From Alphaproteobacteria bacterium (lineage in GTDB: Bacteria > Pseudomonadota > Alphaproteobacteria > Micavibrionales > Micavibrionaceae), in contig JABSQP010000017.1 in assembly GCA_013215815.1 (NCBI GenBank), positions 1 through 50,675 of the forward strand: a stretch of 50,675 nucleotides of DNA, given 5' to 3'. A program made the translations under genes and the position numbers. The notes beneath the pieces were generated by a model that did no database searches, was not told the origin of the DNA, and saw nothing but the letters and a program-made list of their open reading frames with translations. Below are positions 8,237 through 16,958 of the stretch, in pieces; positions within the stretch are counted from its first letter, which is position 1, and the number at the start of each line of letters is the position of its first letter.

Positions 8237-9637
8237 TTAGGCGATTTGCGCAACTGTTGCCGGTTCTTTTTTCGCATGGGGGGTAACGAAACGCGCTTGT
8301 TTTGGTTGCTGCAAAGTATCATCCGGAACAGTGCTATGCTCAATTTTACGCATTTTATCAGCATTTCTGATATGCGCAGCTATTTGTGGTTGAATACTCT
8401 TGCGCCATTTTGATCCTGCAAATACGCCATAATGACCGGCTTCTGGCTCAATGTGAGCAAATTTCAGACGATCTGCTAATCCGCGAAGCAGTCCAAAGAC
8501 AGCGCTGCTTTGACCAGCAGGAGAGATATCATCTGTACCACCCTCGACGGTCATAACAGGAATATCCTTCAGGGCATTCAGGTTGACGTGTCTGTCTCCG
8601 ATAAGCATTTTTCCTCTAGCAAGCTCACGGTTGATGAAGACACGTTCGATTGTATCTATGTAGAATTCTTCGGTCATATCCATCACAGCCAGATATTCGT
8701 TGTAGAAGTCCATGTCCTTCTTTGCCTGAGCGAGAGCTTCTGGTGAGCCATCAAATAGGTTTTTGAGCATATCGATATGGGCTTGCGTGTGTCTTTCCGG
8801 ATTCATCATGATGAAACACATGAGTTGTGCGTAGGCCATATAAACGCTGCGTCCGGCACCATCAAACTGCGGTGGGACTTTTTGAATGGCATGGTTTTTA
8901 TAAACTTCAAATTCTGCTTCACGCGTTGTTGGGAAAACAGAGACCTCAGAATGCGCCGCTGCGACATCGATAGGACCAGCCATTAATGTCAATGAGGCTG
9001 GTCGCGCTGCATTTTGTTCTGATGCCATAAGAGCTGTTGCTGCCAGAGTAGGTACTGTCGGCTGGCATACGGCAATAACGTGTGGACGCTGTCCATATTT
9101 GCGTGTCATATGCTCAAGTGTTTGTTCAATGGTTTCTGTATAATTATCTAGATCAAATTTGCCTTCGGATACAGGGATGTCTCTTGGGTTCTCCCAGTCT
9201 GTAATAGCGACCTGATGATACGGTAGCATTTGCTTAACTGTGTCGCGTAGCAATGTTGCGTAGTGGCCAGACATAGGGGCAATTAACAGTACTGGCGGAT
9301 CTTTACGATCTGTATCACGAACGAAGTGCTTGAGTGTAAGGAAGGGGTTTATCTTTTCATCCTCTTCGCTGACACCAATTTCCTGACCATCAATTTCGGT
9401 CGTTCCTAAGTTAAACTCAGGCTTTGGAAATTCCATGAATGTTCTATTGAGCATCGTCGCCCAGGCTTCGGAATAGCGTGCGGCCATGCCAAACTGTGCA
9501 GCCATAAGCGGAGAGTGGGTCATGCTACCTATTGCTCTTGTAAGAGTAGCTCCCGCACGTAAAAAGCTTGCTTGCATATCCAGCACAGGTCTTGCGCCGA
9601 CTATGAATTTTTCTATTCCACCATAATTACTAAACAT
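8237..9637 (-). CDS. phaZ: Intracellular polyhydroxyalkanoate (PHB) depolymerase
   Basis: This enzyme mobilises intracellular polyhydroxybutyrate granules by hydrolysing the polyester. The 466-residue alpha/beta hydrolase has the family-specific nucleophile elbow VIAVCQPT with Cys191 in place of the usual Ser, as in the Ralstonia PhaZa1 type. The other triad members are likely the Asp in VEGGTDDISPAGQ and the His in EPEAGHYGVFAGSKWR. It begins MFSNYGGIEKF. It is somewhat longer than most relatives because of a C-terminal tail. No PHB synthase lies nearby. Confidence 0.92.
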   Translation of the reverse strand: MFSNYGGIEKFIVGARPVLDMQASFLRAGATLTRAIGSMTHSPLMAAQFGMAARYSEAWATMLNRTFMEFPKPEFNLGTTEIDGQEIGVSEEDEKINPFLTLKHFVRDTDRKDPPVLLIAPMSGHYATLLRDTVKQMLPYHQVAITDWENPRDIPVSEGKFDLDNYTETIEQTLEHMTRKYGQRPHVIAVCQPTVPTLAATALMASEQNAARPASLTLMAGPIDVAAAHSEVSVFPTTREAEFEVYKNHAIQKVPPQFDGAGRSVYMAYAQLMCFIMMNPERHTQAHIDMLKNLFDGSPEALAQAKKDMDFYNEYLAVMDMTEEFYIDTIERVFINRELARGKMLIGDRHVNLNALKDIPVMTVEGGTDDISPAGQSSAVFGLLRGLADRLKFAHIEPEAGHYGVFAGSKWRKSIQPQIAAHIRNADKMRKIEHSTVPDDTLQQPKQARFVTPHAKKEPATVAQIA

Positions 9638-9833
9638 TACTCACCACTCCCTATTATCAATAGTCAGACTTACGACTATGGGGGATGATCCTATTTTTCC
9701 GCAAGACAGAAAGTTACAAAAAGGCGTGCGTGTGGATAAGTAAATTCTATCAACGGTAAGGATATTTGTGGCTTATTATCCGCTTTGCATTGATGCCGGA
9801 AGTGCTATGATACGCTGATCAGGAGTTCTTATC

Positions 9834-10778
9834 ATGTCATCATTCGCCGAAAGCTTCCAAACACTGCACTCACAAATATTTGATCCAGATAGGTTGCCAA
9901 TCGCTATAGCGGCGGTTCTTATCATCCTTTTTGTTGGTATGTTTCGTGCGCCCTTTGGTGGTAATACGGCTCCGATATTCTGGCACTTAATTGATAAGCT
10001 GTTCGGTAATCTGGGCGATCGAATGGATAAAAAAGACCGCTTGAAGGGGGATTTGATCTTTCGTGGGCTGCTTTTGACCTTAATGGTCACTTCAATGGGA
10101 TTTCTATTTGGCCGTTTCTTTGACACGGCTGTACCAACATTGCCGTATTCAGACGTTTATGAGGTCTTTGTTCTTTGTTTATGTATGGCGTCTGGAACAT
10201 CAGTTTTTGCTTTAGCAAGATTGTATAAAGCTTTGAATAATAAGAATGTTGATGAAGATGCTTACTACCGTATTGCACGGTCAACACGGACGAATTTGAG
10301 CAAAAGTGATGATTACACAATCACGCGTGTTGGCATGGGAATGCTAGCACGTAATTTTGATAAAGGCGTTGTGTCTCCCGTGCTTTGGTATTTGATTTTT
10401 GGGCTGAGTGGAGCGTTTTTGTATACAGGTCTTGCAGGCCTTGCTTGGCGCTTTGGTAAAGACGGCAAATCAAGCGGTTTTGGTCAGAGCGCGCTTGGTT
10501 TAGAGCGTCTTTTAGGCGCCATTCCTAATTTTATGGCAGGGCTGTTTATGGCATTTGCCGCGACCTTTACACCCACGGCTAGTACGAGTAGGGCAGTGAA
10601 GGGTTGGTTGGCTTCAAAAGGGCGCGCGAAGTATGAAGAAGGTGGTGGTCCTTTAACATCTGGCGCATGGGCGCTGAACGCTAGTTTGGGTGGGCCGACT
10701 CAGGATGTGAATGGCGACTCAATTCAGCGTGGCTGGGTCGGGCCGGAGCGCGCTTCAGCGCAGCTTGATGCCGTCTAA
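9834..10778 (+). CDS. CbiB/CobD-like adenosylcobinamide-phosphate synthase homologue
   Basis: A 314-residue integral membrane protein of the CbiB/CobD family, which attaches the aminopropanol side chain to adenosylcobyric acid. The central and C-terminal blocks are very characteristic: DEDAYYRIARSTRTNLS, YTITRVGMGMLARNFDKG, GLAWRFGKDG, LTSGAWALNASLGGP and QRGWVGPERASAQL. No other cobalamin gene is in the window, so it is either an isolated pathway gene or has another role. The start at 9834 follows an AGGAG site (9821-9825). Confidence 0.85.
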   Translation: MSSFAESFQTLHSQIFDPDRLPIAIAAVLIILFVGMFRAPFGGNTAPIFWHLIDKLFGNLGDRMDKKDRLKGDLIFRGLLLTLMVTSMGFLFGRFFDTAVPTLPYSDVYEVFVLCLCMASGTSVFALARLYKALNNKNVDEDAYYRIARSTRTNLSKSDDYTITRVGMGMLARNFDKGVVSPVLWYLIFGLSGAFLYTGLAGLAWRFGKDGKSSGFGQSALGLERLLGAIPNFMAGLFMAFAATFTPTASTSRAVKGWLASKGRAKYEEGGGPLTSGAWALNASLGGPTQDVNGDSIQRGWVGPERASAQLDAV

Positions 10779-10787
10779 TTACACCGT

Positions 10788-10925
10788 ATGGTATATTTAG
10801 TGATTATTGCCCATATTTTGTTTATTTCTACGCTTTTGGGAGCGATGATTTACGGTGAAAATAGTATCGTAAGTGATATTTTTACGAATATCGGCGATAT
10901 GGCGCGATCTGCTATTGACTTTTAA
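10788..10925 (+). CDS. 45-residue single-helix membrane peptide
   Basis: A short ORF starting 9 nt after the cbiB-like stop. Its product MVYLVIIAHILFISTLLGAM and following residues form one hydrophobic segment (about residues 2-21) and an acidic tail ending ARSAIDF. The tight spacing argues for cotranscription with the cbiB-like gene. I do not recognise it. It could be a real small membrane protein or a chance ORF. Confidence 0.4.
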   Translation: MVYLVIIAHILFISTLLGAMIYGENSIVSDIFTNIGDMARSAIDF

Positions 10926-11010
10926 AGGCGATTTCGACTATTGTCCGCCCAGAATTTAATAAAGAGCGCTTATATTTTAGCGGAAAGCGCCGAATTTGAA
11001 GGAAAAGATC

Positions 11011-11301
11011 ATGAGTCGTCAATGTATGATTACAGGTAAAAAAGTAATGAGCGGTAACCACGTTTCTCACGCTCAGAACAAAGTACGCCGTAAGTTCTTG
11101 CCAAACGTGCAAGATACATCTGTGTACAGTGAAACATTGGGTCGTAAAGTTCGTATCCGTGCTTCTGCTGCTGGTCTTCGTACATTGGACCACAAAGGTG
11201 GTATCGATGCTTTCGTAACAAGCATAGCAAAAACAAAGCTGGATCCTGCTCTTCGCCCAATCAAGGCAGAAGTTGAGAAAAAACAGGCTGCTGCGAAGTA
11301 G
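11011..11301 (+). CDS. rpmB: 50S ribosomal protein L28
   Basis: Ribosomal protein bL28 of the large subunit. The start at 11011 gives MSRQCMITGKKVMSGNHVSH, the normal family N-terminus, preceded by GAAGGAAAAG as ribosome site; an upstream in-frame TTG is not needed. The 96-residue protein has the NKVRRKFLPNVQ block, TLGRKVRIRASAAGLRTLD and an extended lysine-rich C-terminus typical of alphaproteobacteria. A strong terminator follows directly, so it is probably transcribed alone. Confidence 0.98.
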   Translation: MSRQCMITGKKVMSGNHVSHAQNKVRRKFLPNVQDTSVYSETLGRKVRIRASAAGLRTLDHKGGIDAFVTSIAKTKLDPALRPIKAEVEKKQAAAK

Positions 11302-11324
11302 TTTTAAAGTTATCTTTTAATAAG

Positions 11325-11347
11325 AACCCGCTTCGGCGGGTTTTTTA
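11325..11347 (+). terminator. Rho-independent terminator of rpmB
   Basis: A perfect stem AACCCGC / GCGGGTT with a UUCG tetraloop, followed by a T tract. It begins 24 nt after the rpmB stop. Confidence 0.93.
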
Positions 11348-11403
11348 TTGACGTGGTTTTTAAGATATGTAAATTCGTTTTAAAGTAATTAACGAGTTAT
11401 TAT

Positions 11404-12276
11404 ATGTTTAAACGTTTCTTTGCCTCTAATACGTATCATCTATTTGCGACACTGACTTACAAGCTTGTTGGAAGACAAGTTGGCATGACATGGAGAGGTG
11501 TAGGTCATACTCTCATTTCTCCTTATACGGTTCCAAGACATGTAATACAAAGCACACGTAAGGCTTATTCTGAAAATAAGGAAGAAACAAAAGACCTTGG
11601 TAGGTTTAGGCAAAACCTTGCATTTGTAGCAAAGGTTGGGGCAACTGGCTGGCACAAAGTAACAGCGCCTTATCGTTTTGTTGTGAGTATTCCTTCTCGC
11701 ATTGATGCAGTATCTACACAAGCTCTTAAGGCGGTTGACTTGGCTGATACGGATAAAATGACGCGCCTTACTCCTGAGATTAAGGAGGCTCTAAAAGCTG
11801 AATTAAAATCGCAATGGGTAAAGCATGTGGAAGAAGATTATCCTGCGCATTTAAGGAAAAAAATCATCAATAATGCAAAGGCTGATAAGGTAGATGTGTC
11901 GGCAGCGTTAAGCACGGCTATCAGGAAGTTGAGGCTTGATAGAGATGCTGGCAGGGAATTGACTCATCATGCTAGGGATAGGTTGTCTGTAATAGATACT
12001 GATGCTGAGCAAGCATTAAATACTGAATACATTCCGAGTGTTTCCATAGATGAGTTTGATGGAGTTTTTGACGAAGCTGTTGTTATTCGTTTTGAAAAAA
12101 CTTTAGATAAAAGGAATGGTTTTTTTAAAATTGAGATAGCTCAAGATTTTGTTGATCGTTGTAATGAAGATAAGTTTGACGTTAATGATAAAATCCAAAA
12201 AGCAGCAAAAGATTGGGTAAATGGGAATATTCGACGTCCCGAAAAACGCAGACCTCTTGTCGCTCTTGTCGCCTAA
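11404..12276 (+). CDS. Orphan protein of 290 residues
   Basis: I do not recognise a family. The product begins MFKRFFASNTYHLFATLTYK, has no clear transmembrane helix, and is rich in charged helical segments. Lysine and arginine are abundant in the N-terminal third (RHVIQSTRKAYSENKEETKD) and the C-terminus ends RRPEKRRPLVALVA. Base composition is more AT-rich than tgt next door. The start follows AACGAGTTATTAT, a weak ribosome site. It lies alone between the rpmB terminator and tgt, 43 nt before the latter. Confidence 0.6.
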   Translation: MFKRFFASNTYHLFATLTYKLVGRQVGMTWRGVGHTLISPYTVPRHVIQSTRKAYSENKEETKDLGRFRQNLAFVAKVGATGWHKVTAPYRFVVSIPSRIDAVSTQALKAVDLADTDKMTRLTPEIKEALKAELKSQWVKHVEEDYPAHLRKKIINNAKADKVDVSAALSTAIRKLRLDRDAGRELTHHARDRLSVIDTDAEQALNTEYIPSVSIDEFDGVFDEAVVIRFEKTLDKRNGFFKIEIAQDFVDRCNEDKFDVNDKIQKAAKDWVNGNIRRPEKRRPLVALVA

Positions 12277-12319
12277 AAATCACTTTATTTACAAGTCTGT
12301 CTAGTGCATAACCCTGCCC

Positions 12320-13513
12320 ATGGAATTTAATAAAAACATGGAATACCCTAATTTTGGTTTTGAAATAACACACAAAGATCCAAAGAGTGGGGCGCGCACA
12401 GGTAAACTCATTACGCCGCACGGCACGATTGAAACGCCGAATTATATCTTCTGTGGCACAAAAGCGTCGATTAAGAACCTTTCGCCTGCGCACATGAAAG
12501 AGGCGCAGACAGATATTATTCTCGCCAACACGTATCACCTTATGATTCAGCCAGGCGCTGAAATCGTTGAAAAAATGGGTGGCCTTCATAAATTCATGAA
12601 CTGGAACGGCCCGATGCTAACGGACAGTGGCGGTTTTCAGGTCTTTTCTATGGGGCACGGCACGTGCGCGGACGAGATCAAAGGGCGTAACAGCTCTAAG
12701 AAAGAAAGTCTTCTGAAGATTACGGAAGAGGCGGCTTACTTTAAATCCTACGTTGATGGCCGTAAATTGATGTTAAATCCTGAAATCTCTATGGATTTAC
12801 AGCGCAAACTTGGCGCAGATCTCATTATGCAGATGGATGAGTGTACGGCGTATCAGGTGACAAAAGATTACACGGCAAAATCCATGCGCATGAGTATGCG
12901 TTGGGGCGATCGTTCGCTTTCTGCTTTTGAAAAGCAACATGATGGAAAGCAGGGGCTTTACGGTATTGTACAAGGTGGTGTGTACGAAGACCTTCGTACA
13001 GAAAGTGCCGAATATGTGGCATCACGCCCGTTCTTTGGTACCGCAATTGGTGGCTGTCTCGGCGGTACCGATGAAGAAATGTACGGCATTTTAGAATGGT
13101 GTCAGAAGCACAATCATCCTGATAGACCGATCCACTTCCTTGGTATTGGCCGTATTCGGGACGTCATTAATGCGGTGCGTTATGGTATTGATACGTTTGA
13201 TTGCGTGATGCCGACACGTATTGCGCGTCATGGTATGGCGCTGATGAAGGGCGTTCCGGGGGAGCGTATTAATCTTGTGAATTCAAGGTATAAAGATGAC
13301 CCTGAGCCACTCGATCCATCTTTGGATATTCCGTGCTCTCGTGATTATTCGAAAGCGTATATTCACCACCTCTTGAAAGCGAAGGAAATGCTCGCTTATC
13401 AAATCCTTAGTCAGCATAACGTGGCGGTGATTAACAAGCTAATGCGTGAGGTACGCGCGGCTATTCAGGCAGATACGCTAGACAAATTAGAAAAAGAATG
13501 GCTCGCCGACTAG
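12320..13513 (+). CDS. tgt: tRNA-guanine transglycosylase (divergent, zinc ligands missing)
   Basis: A 397-residue enzyme of the Tgt family, which exchanges G34 of GUN-anticodon tRNAs for a 7-deazaguanine on the queuosine pathway. Catalytic residues are present: Asp102 (TDSGGFQVFS), Asp173 (QMDECTAY) and the nucleophile Asp294 (FDCVMPTR). The C-terminal zinc site is abnormal. Aligned by eye to the Zymomonas sequence, the three Cys ligands read Leu, Ile and Ser, with one out-of-register Cys339 and the ligand His366 kept. The substrate pocket reads GGCLGG, placing Gly248 where bacterial enzymes have Val. A paralogue or an enzyme with changed base specificity is possible. Confidence 0.88.
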   Translation: MEFNKNMEYPNFGFEITHKDPKSGARTGKLITPHGTIETPNYIFCGTKASIKNLSPAHMKEAQTDIILANTYHLMIQPGAEIVEKMGGLHKFMNWNGPMLTDSGGFQVFSMGHGTCADEIKGRNSSKKESLLKITEEAAYFKSYVDGRKLMLNPEISMDLQRKLGADLIMQMDECTAYQVTKDYTAKSMRMSMRWGDRSLSAFEKQHDGKQGLYGIVQGGVYEDLRTESAEYVASRPFFGTAIGGCLGGTDEEMYGILEWCQKHNHPDRPIHFLGIGRIRDVINAVRYGIDTFDCVMPTRIARHGMALMKGVPGERINLVNSRYKDDPEPLDPSLDIPCSRDYSKAYIHHLLKAKEMLAYQILSQHNVAVINKLMREVRAAIQADTLDKLEKEWLAD

Positions 13514-13568
13514 TTTTCACATTTAGAAACTATTCATTAAGCCATTTTCCTATATACTTATTTTCGTT

Positions 13569-14444
13569 ATGACGCTTGAATACGATCAAGAAAATCAAAA
13601 TTTAGAAGTTGTTGCGGGCATTGTAGATGATTACAATGACTGGTTTGGCCTTGTTGTAACGGCTGTTTCGTATCCTGAAGAGAAGAATATTACTGATAAT
13701 ATTCACAAGCCTCTTAGTTTTACCTCTTGGGTAGAAAAGGGGAAGGAAGATGGCTCTGTCGCAGAGGATATCATCGAAAACCTTAACGAGATGCATTTGG
13801 ACATGATGTCTCGTGGTGAGCTCATTATTGAGATCGCGGCGAGCGGTAATCGCCCTGATTATGCCGATTTTACTGACTTTAAGCACCTTTTTGATGCATT
13901 TACGGGTCGTTTAAGGCGTTTAGAGCGCGATAGTCTTGCCGAAGGGGCCGGTTTTGATGAATTAACTGGTCTTCGCAATGATAAAGTCATGAAAGATGAC
14001 CTTGAAAAGGAAATGGAGCGTGTTGCGCGTAACGGCAGCCCATTTAGTATCATTTACACACGTATCGATCGCTTTTTTACACATGAGGATAAGGAAAACG
14101 TTATCCGCATTGTGTCCAATAACATCAAGAAATGTATGAGAACGTTTGATGATGCCTATTATTTAGGCGGGGGCAATTTCGTTATAAGCTTAAAGCAAGC
14201 TGATATGATAGGGGCTACTTCTGCGACGAACAGATTGCAGAATTTTGTAAAAACAGATGAAGAGAATGAGAATAATATTACGCTTTCATACTGTATGAGT
14301 GAGCCGGTATCTTGTGACGACGTAGAAGACTTAATTGCTAATATGAAGAGTGATTTAGACAGTTTTGAAAGTGATGATGACGTTGTGCTTAAGTTTGTTG
14401 AGGTGAGCCCGTTGCAACGATATTTGGACGACCTTCAGGGGTAA
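13569..14444 (+). CDS. Degenerate GGDEF-domain protein
   Basis: A 291-residue cytoplasmic protein with an unassigned N-terminal region (residues 1-120) and a C-terminal GGDEF-type domain starting at FDELTGLRND (129-138). The active-site signature is GGGNF at residues 200-204 instead of GGDEF, so the metal- and GTP-binding acidic pair is lost. Diguanylate cyclase activity is therefore unlikely, and a sensory or scaffold role is more plausible. It is followed after 135 nt by a PAS histidine kinase on the same strand, so the two may act in one signalling route; this is inferred only from position. Confidence 0.8.
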   Translation: MTLEYDQENQNLEVVAGIVDDYNDWFGLVVTAVSYPEEKNITDNIHKPLSFTSWVEKGKEDGSVAEDIIENLNEMHLDMMSRGELIIEIAASGNRPDYADFTDFKHLFDAFTGRLRRLERDSLAEGAGFDELTGLRNDKVMKDDLEKEMERVARNGSPFSIIYTRIDRFFTHEDKENVIRIVSNNIKKCMRTFDDAYYLGGGNFVISLKQADMIGATSATNRLQNFVKTDEENENNITLSYCMSEPVSCDDVEDLIANMKSDLDSFESDDDVVLKFVEVSPLQRYLDDLQG

Positions 14445-14515
14445 TAAAATTACAAAAACTCTAACATTATTGTAATTCATTGATATTCAACGATTTTTTG
14501 ATTTTAAGAAAATGA

Positions 14516-14536
14516 ACAAAGAATGTGCATCTTTGT
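14516..14536 (+). repeat. AT-rich hairpin before the histidine kinase gene
   Basis: An inverted repeat ACAAAGA / TCTTTGT with a 7-nt loop, lying 43 nt upstream of the kinase start in a strongly AT-rich gap. It has only a broken T tract after it, so termination is doubtful. It may be an operator or a weak terminator of the GGDEF-like gene. Confidence 0.3.
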
Positions 14537-14579
14537 GAGGTTTTAGTTATACTCTATTTTACAGATTATTTGGTGATGT

Positions 14580-16157
14580 ATGGGATATGATGACATAAAT
14601 CATAAGGCGCTGTTCGATCAGATGCCTGTTTCGCGCTTTCTGGTTAAACCAGAAGGGGATGATTTTGTTGTCTGTGAATTAAATGACAAAGCTTCCGAAT
14701 ACTTTGGTAAAAAGCCTGAAGAAATCATCGGAACGCTCATTAAAGACCTATTTGCCTCCGAAAATGCCGTTTTGATGTATGAATCCTTTGTTGCTTGTGT
14801 AGAAAAGCGTACGGCGGTGACTATTCCTGCGCCAAAGCGAATAGAAGGTTCCATATACATTAGTGGTTTTTGGGTGAACCCAATCTTTCAGGGGGGTGAG
14901 ATCATTCTCCTTGATGTGATCGCTCAGCCATCTGTTACAGATACGTCACTCATTGAGCGTGAAAGAGATGATGCTCTTCGTCTTTTGACTTCAATTTTTG
15001 ATGCGAGTGAAGTTGGCATTCTTGTGAGTGATAGAAAGCGCCATATTGTTAAAATCAACGATAGCTTTACACGTATTTACGGTTGGGATCGCCATGACGC
15101 CTTGGGTAAAGACTTTGTGGATTTTGTTACGCCAGATGAACAGGCTCTTGCATCGCGTAATCATGATCAGTTCATCGAGGACGGTGATCGCAAGGTTGGT
15201 GAGGTCAAAGTTGTTCGTAAGGATGGAGACATAGCCAATGCCTGGTTCGCCACGGCAACGTTAGAGTTGAGCGAAAATAGGCGTTTTCAGGTTACCACGC
15301 TGATTGATATTACAGAACGCAAACAGATGGAGATTTCCCTTCGTTTGGCGAAAGAGCAGGCTGACGCAGCGAACCACGCTAAATCAGCCTTTCTTGCAAA
15401 TATGAGTCACGAACTTCGTACGCCGCTTAATGCCATTATCGGTTTCTCTGAAATGATGATTAAAGAGACATTCGGGCCAGTTGGTGATGAAAAATATGGG
15501 GAATATTTAGATGATATTCATTTGAGTGCGCGCCACTTGCTCGAAATTATCAACGAAGTACTTGATATGTCTAAGATTGAGGCAGGGCGTGTTGACCTTG
15601 ATGAAAAAGAGGTTGATGTTTCTGCGCTGATACAGACGGTGGCTCGTATTACGACATCAAGAACGTTCAGTAGCAACTTATCTGTTCAAGTGAACTTACC
15701 TGAAGAGTTTCCAAGGCTTTACTCTGATCCACGCCTGGTGCGTCAGATCTTGATTAATATTGTAACAAACGCGGTTAAATATTCACCTGATGGAGGTGTT
15801 ATTACTATTTCGGGCGCGCAAAACGATCAGGGTGGCTTAGACGTTATTGTACAAGACTGCGGAATGGGGATCCCTAAAGATCGTATTCAAGAAGCGATGG
15901 AACCTTTTGGTCAGACACATGATCCGATACAAAGCACACCATATCAGGGGACAGGTCTAGGTTTACCACTGGCAAAAGTTATGACGGAAATGCACGATGG
16001 ACGTCTGAATTTAGAGTCTAAGGTCGGTGAAGGCACTTCTGTTACCATATCCTTCCCAAAGGAGCGAGTGCGTTATGCAAAAGCAGATTCTCCTTTGTTA
16101 CAAGGGACACATCCAAATGCATCAGAAGAGGTTGAATTAATTCAATCCGCAGAGTAG
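14580..16157 (+). CDS. PAS-domain sensor histidine kinase
   Basis: A 525-residue soluble histidine kinase with no obvious membrane segment. Domains in order are a first PAS (about 8-115), a second PAS (135-250, ending in ITERKQ), a HisKA dimerisation domain with phospho-acceptor His277 in ANMSHELRTPLNAIIGFSEM, and a HATPase domain (about 380-500) with N box INIVTNAVKYSP, G1 DCGMGIP and G2 GTGLGLPLAK. The build resembles the PleC/DivJ cell-cycle kinases of alphaproteobacteria. No response regulator is adjacent, so it is an orphan kinase. fur follows after 33 nt. Confidence 0.92.
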   Translation: MGYDDINHKALFDQMPVSRFLVKPEGDDFVVCELNDKASEYFGKKPEEIIGTLIKDLFASENAVLMYESFVACVEKRTAVTIPAPKRIEGSIYISGFWVNPIFQGGEIILLDVIAQPSVTDTSLIERERDDALRLLTSIFDASEVGILVSDRKRHIVKINDSFTRIYGWDRHDALGKDFVDFVTPDEQALASRNHDQFIEDGDRKVGEVKVVRKDGDIANAWFATATLELSENRRFQVTTLIDITERKQMEISLRLAKEQADAANHAKSAFLANMSHELRTPLNAIIGFSEMMIKETFGPVGDEKYGEYLDDIHLSARHLLEIINEVLDMSKIEAGRVDLDEKEVDVSALIQTVARITTSRTFSSNLSVQVNLPEEFPRLYSDPRLVRQILINIVTNAVKYSPDGGVITISGAQNDQGGLDVIVQDCGMGIPKDRIQEAMEPFGQTHDPIQSTPYQGTGLGLPLAKVMTEMHDGRLNLESKVGEGTSVTISFPKERVRYAKADSPLLQGTHPNASEEVELIQSAE

Positions 16158-16190
16158 CATAGCGCTTTACTTGAACAGGGAACCATCTCT

Positions 16191-16604
16191 ATGAGCGCTC
16201 AGGATTTAGAACAAAAATGTATTGATGCTGGTCTTAAGATGACAACGCCGCGCCGTGTTATTCTTAATGTGTTGGCACATGCTCATGACCATCCGTCTGT
16301 TGAAGAGGTTTATGAGCGTTCAAAAAAGAAAGATCCATCAATTAGCATGGCAACAGTGTACCGTACATTGGGCCTTCTAGATGAACTGGGGTTGGTTTTT
16401 CGTCATGAATTCAGTGATGCGGATTACGCACGTTATGAAGTTAACGAAGAGCATCATCACCATTTGATAGATATTGATAGCGGTAAAGTTTTAGAATTTC
16501 AAAATGATGAAATCGAAAAGATGAAACAAAAAATTGCCGCTAACCTAGGTTATGAGCTCGTAGAGTGTCGTCTTGAACTTTACGGCCGCAAACTAAAGAA
16601 ATAA
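16191..16604 (+). CDS. fur: Fur-family metal-dependent repressor
   Basis: A 137-residue Fur-family regulator with an N-terminal winged helix (MATVYRTLGLLDELGLV recognition region) and a C-terminal metal and dimerisation domain with EEHHHHLIDIDSGKVLEF. The Cys pairs of enterobacterial Fur are absent, as is usual in alphaproteobacterial Fur/Mur. It may therefore sense iron or manganese; the sequence does not decide. The ending ELVECRLELYGRKL is the standard family tail. It lies between the kinase and a DUF1491 gene. Confidence 0.93.
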   Translation: MSAQDLEQKCIDAGLKMTTPRRVILNVLAHAHDHPSVEEVYERSKKKDPSISMATVYRTLGLLDELGLVFRHEFSDADYARYEVNEEHHHHLIDIDSGKVLEFQNDEIEKMKQKIAANLGYELVECRLELYGRKLKK

Positions 16605-16613
16605 CCGTCATAC

Positions 16614-16958
16614 ATGTTTGAATCGTCTCCTCGTATGCCAACTCATTTGTGGGTTGAAGCAAAGGTGCGTGAACTTTCCATGCAAGGTATTGGCGTTTAT
16701 ATCATGCAAAGAGGCGAAAAGAACGACGGAACTGTTCTGCTTAAAATTTCTGACATGGCAGGTAAATGTAAGCTCCTTATTCAGCAGCGCAATTTGGATG
16801 GTGAGCTGGAATGGGTAGACGCTTTATCTGAAGATATATTGGACGAAATTAAAGCAGATGAATTTTCTAAACGTTCAATCGAACGTGATCCAGATCTTTG
16901 GCTAATCGAAGTTGAGTCTCCAGATCTAAAAAACCCTTTTTCTGAGGGCGCAGGCTAA
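16614..16958 (+). CDS. DUF1491 family protein
   Basis: A 114-residue protein with the DUF1491 pattern PRMPTHLWVEAKVRELSMQG at its start, then GVYIMQRGEKNDGTVLLKI and a C-terminal IERDPDLWLIEVE block. The family is essentially alphaproteobacterial and has no assigned function. It starts 9 nt after fur, so the two are probably cotranscribed. Its last 92 nt overlap the end of the convergent hydrolase gene. Confidence 0.85.
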   Translation: MFESSPRMPTHLWVEAKVRELSMQGIGVYIMQRGEKNDGTVLLKISDMAGKCKLLIQQRNLDGELEWVDALSEDILDEIKADEFSKRSIERDPDLWLIEVESPDLKNPFSEGAG

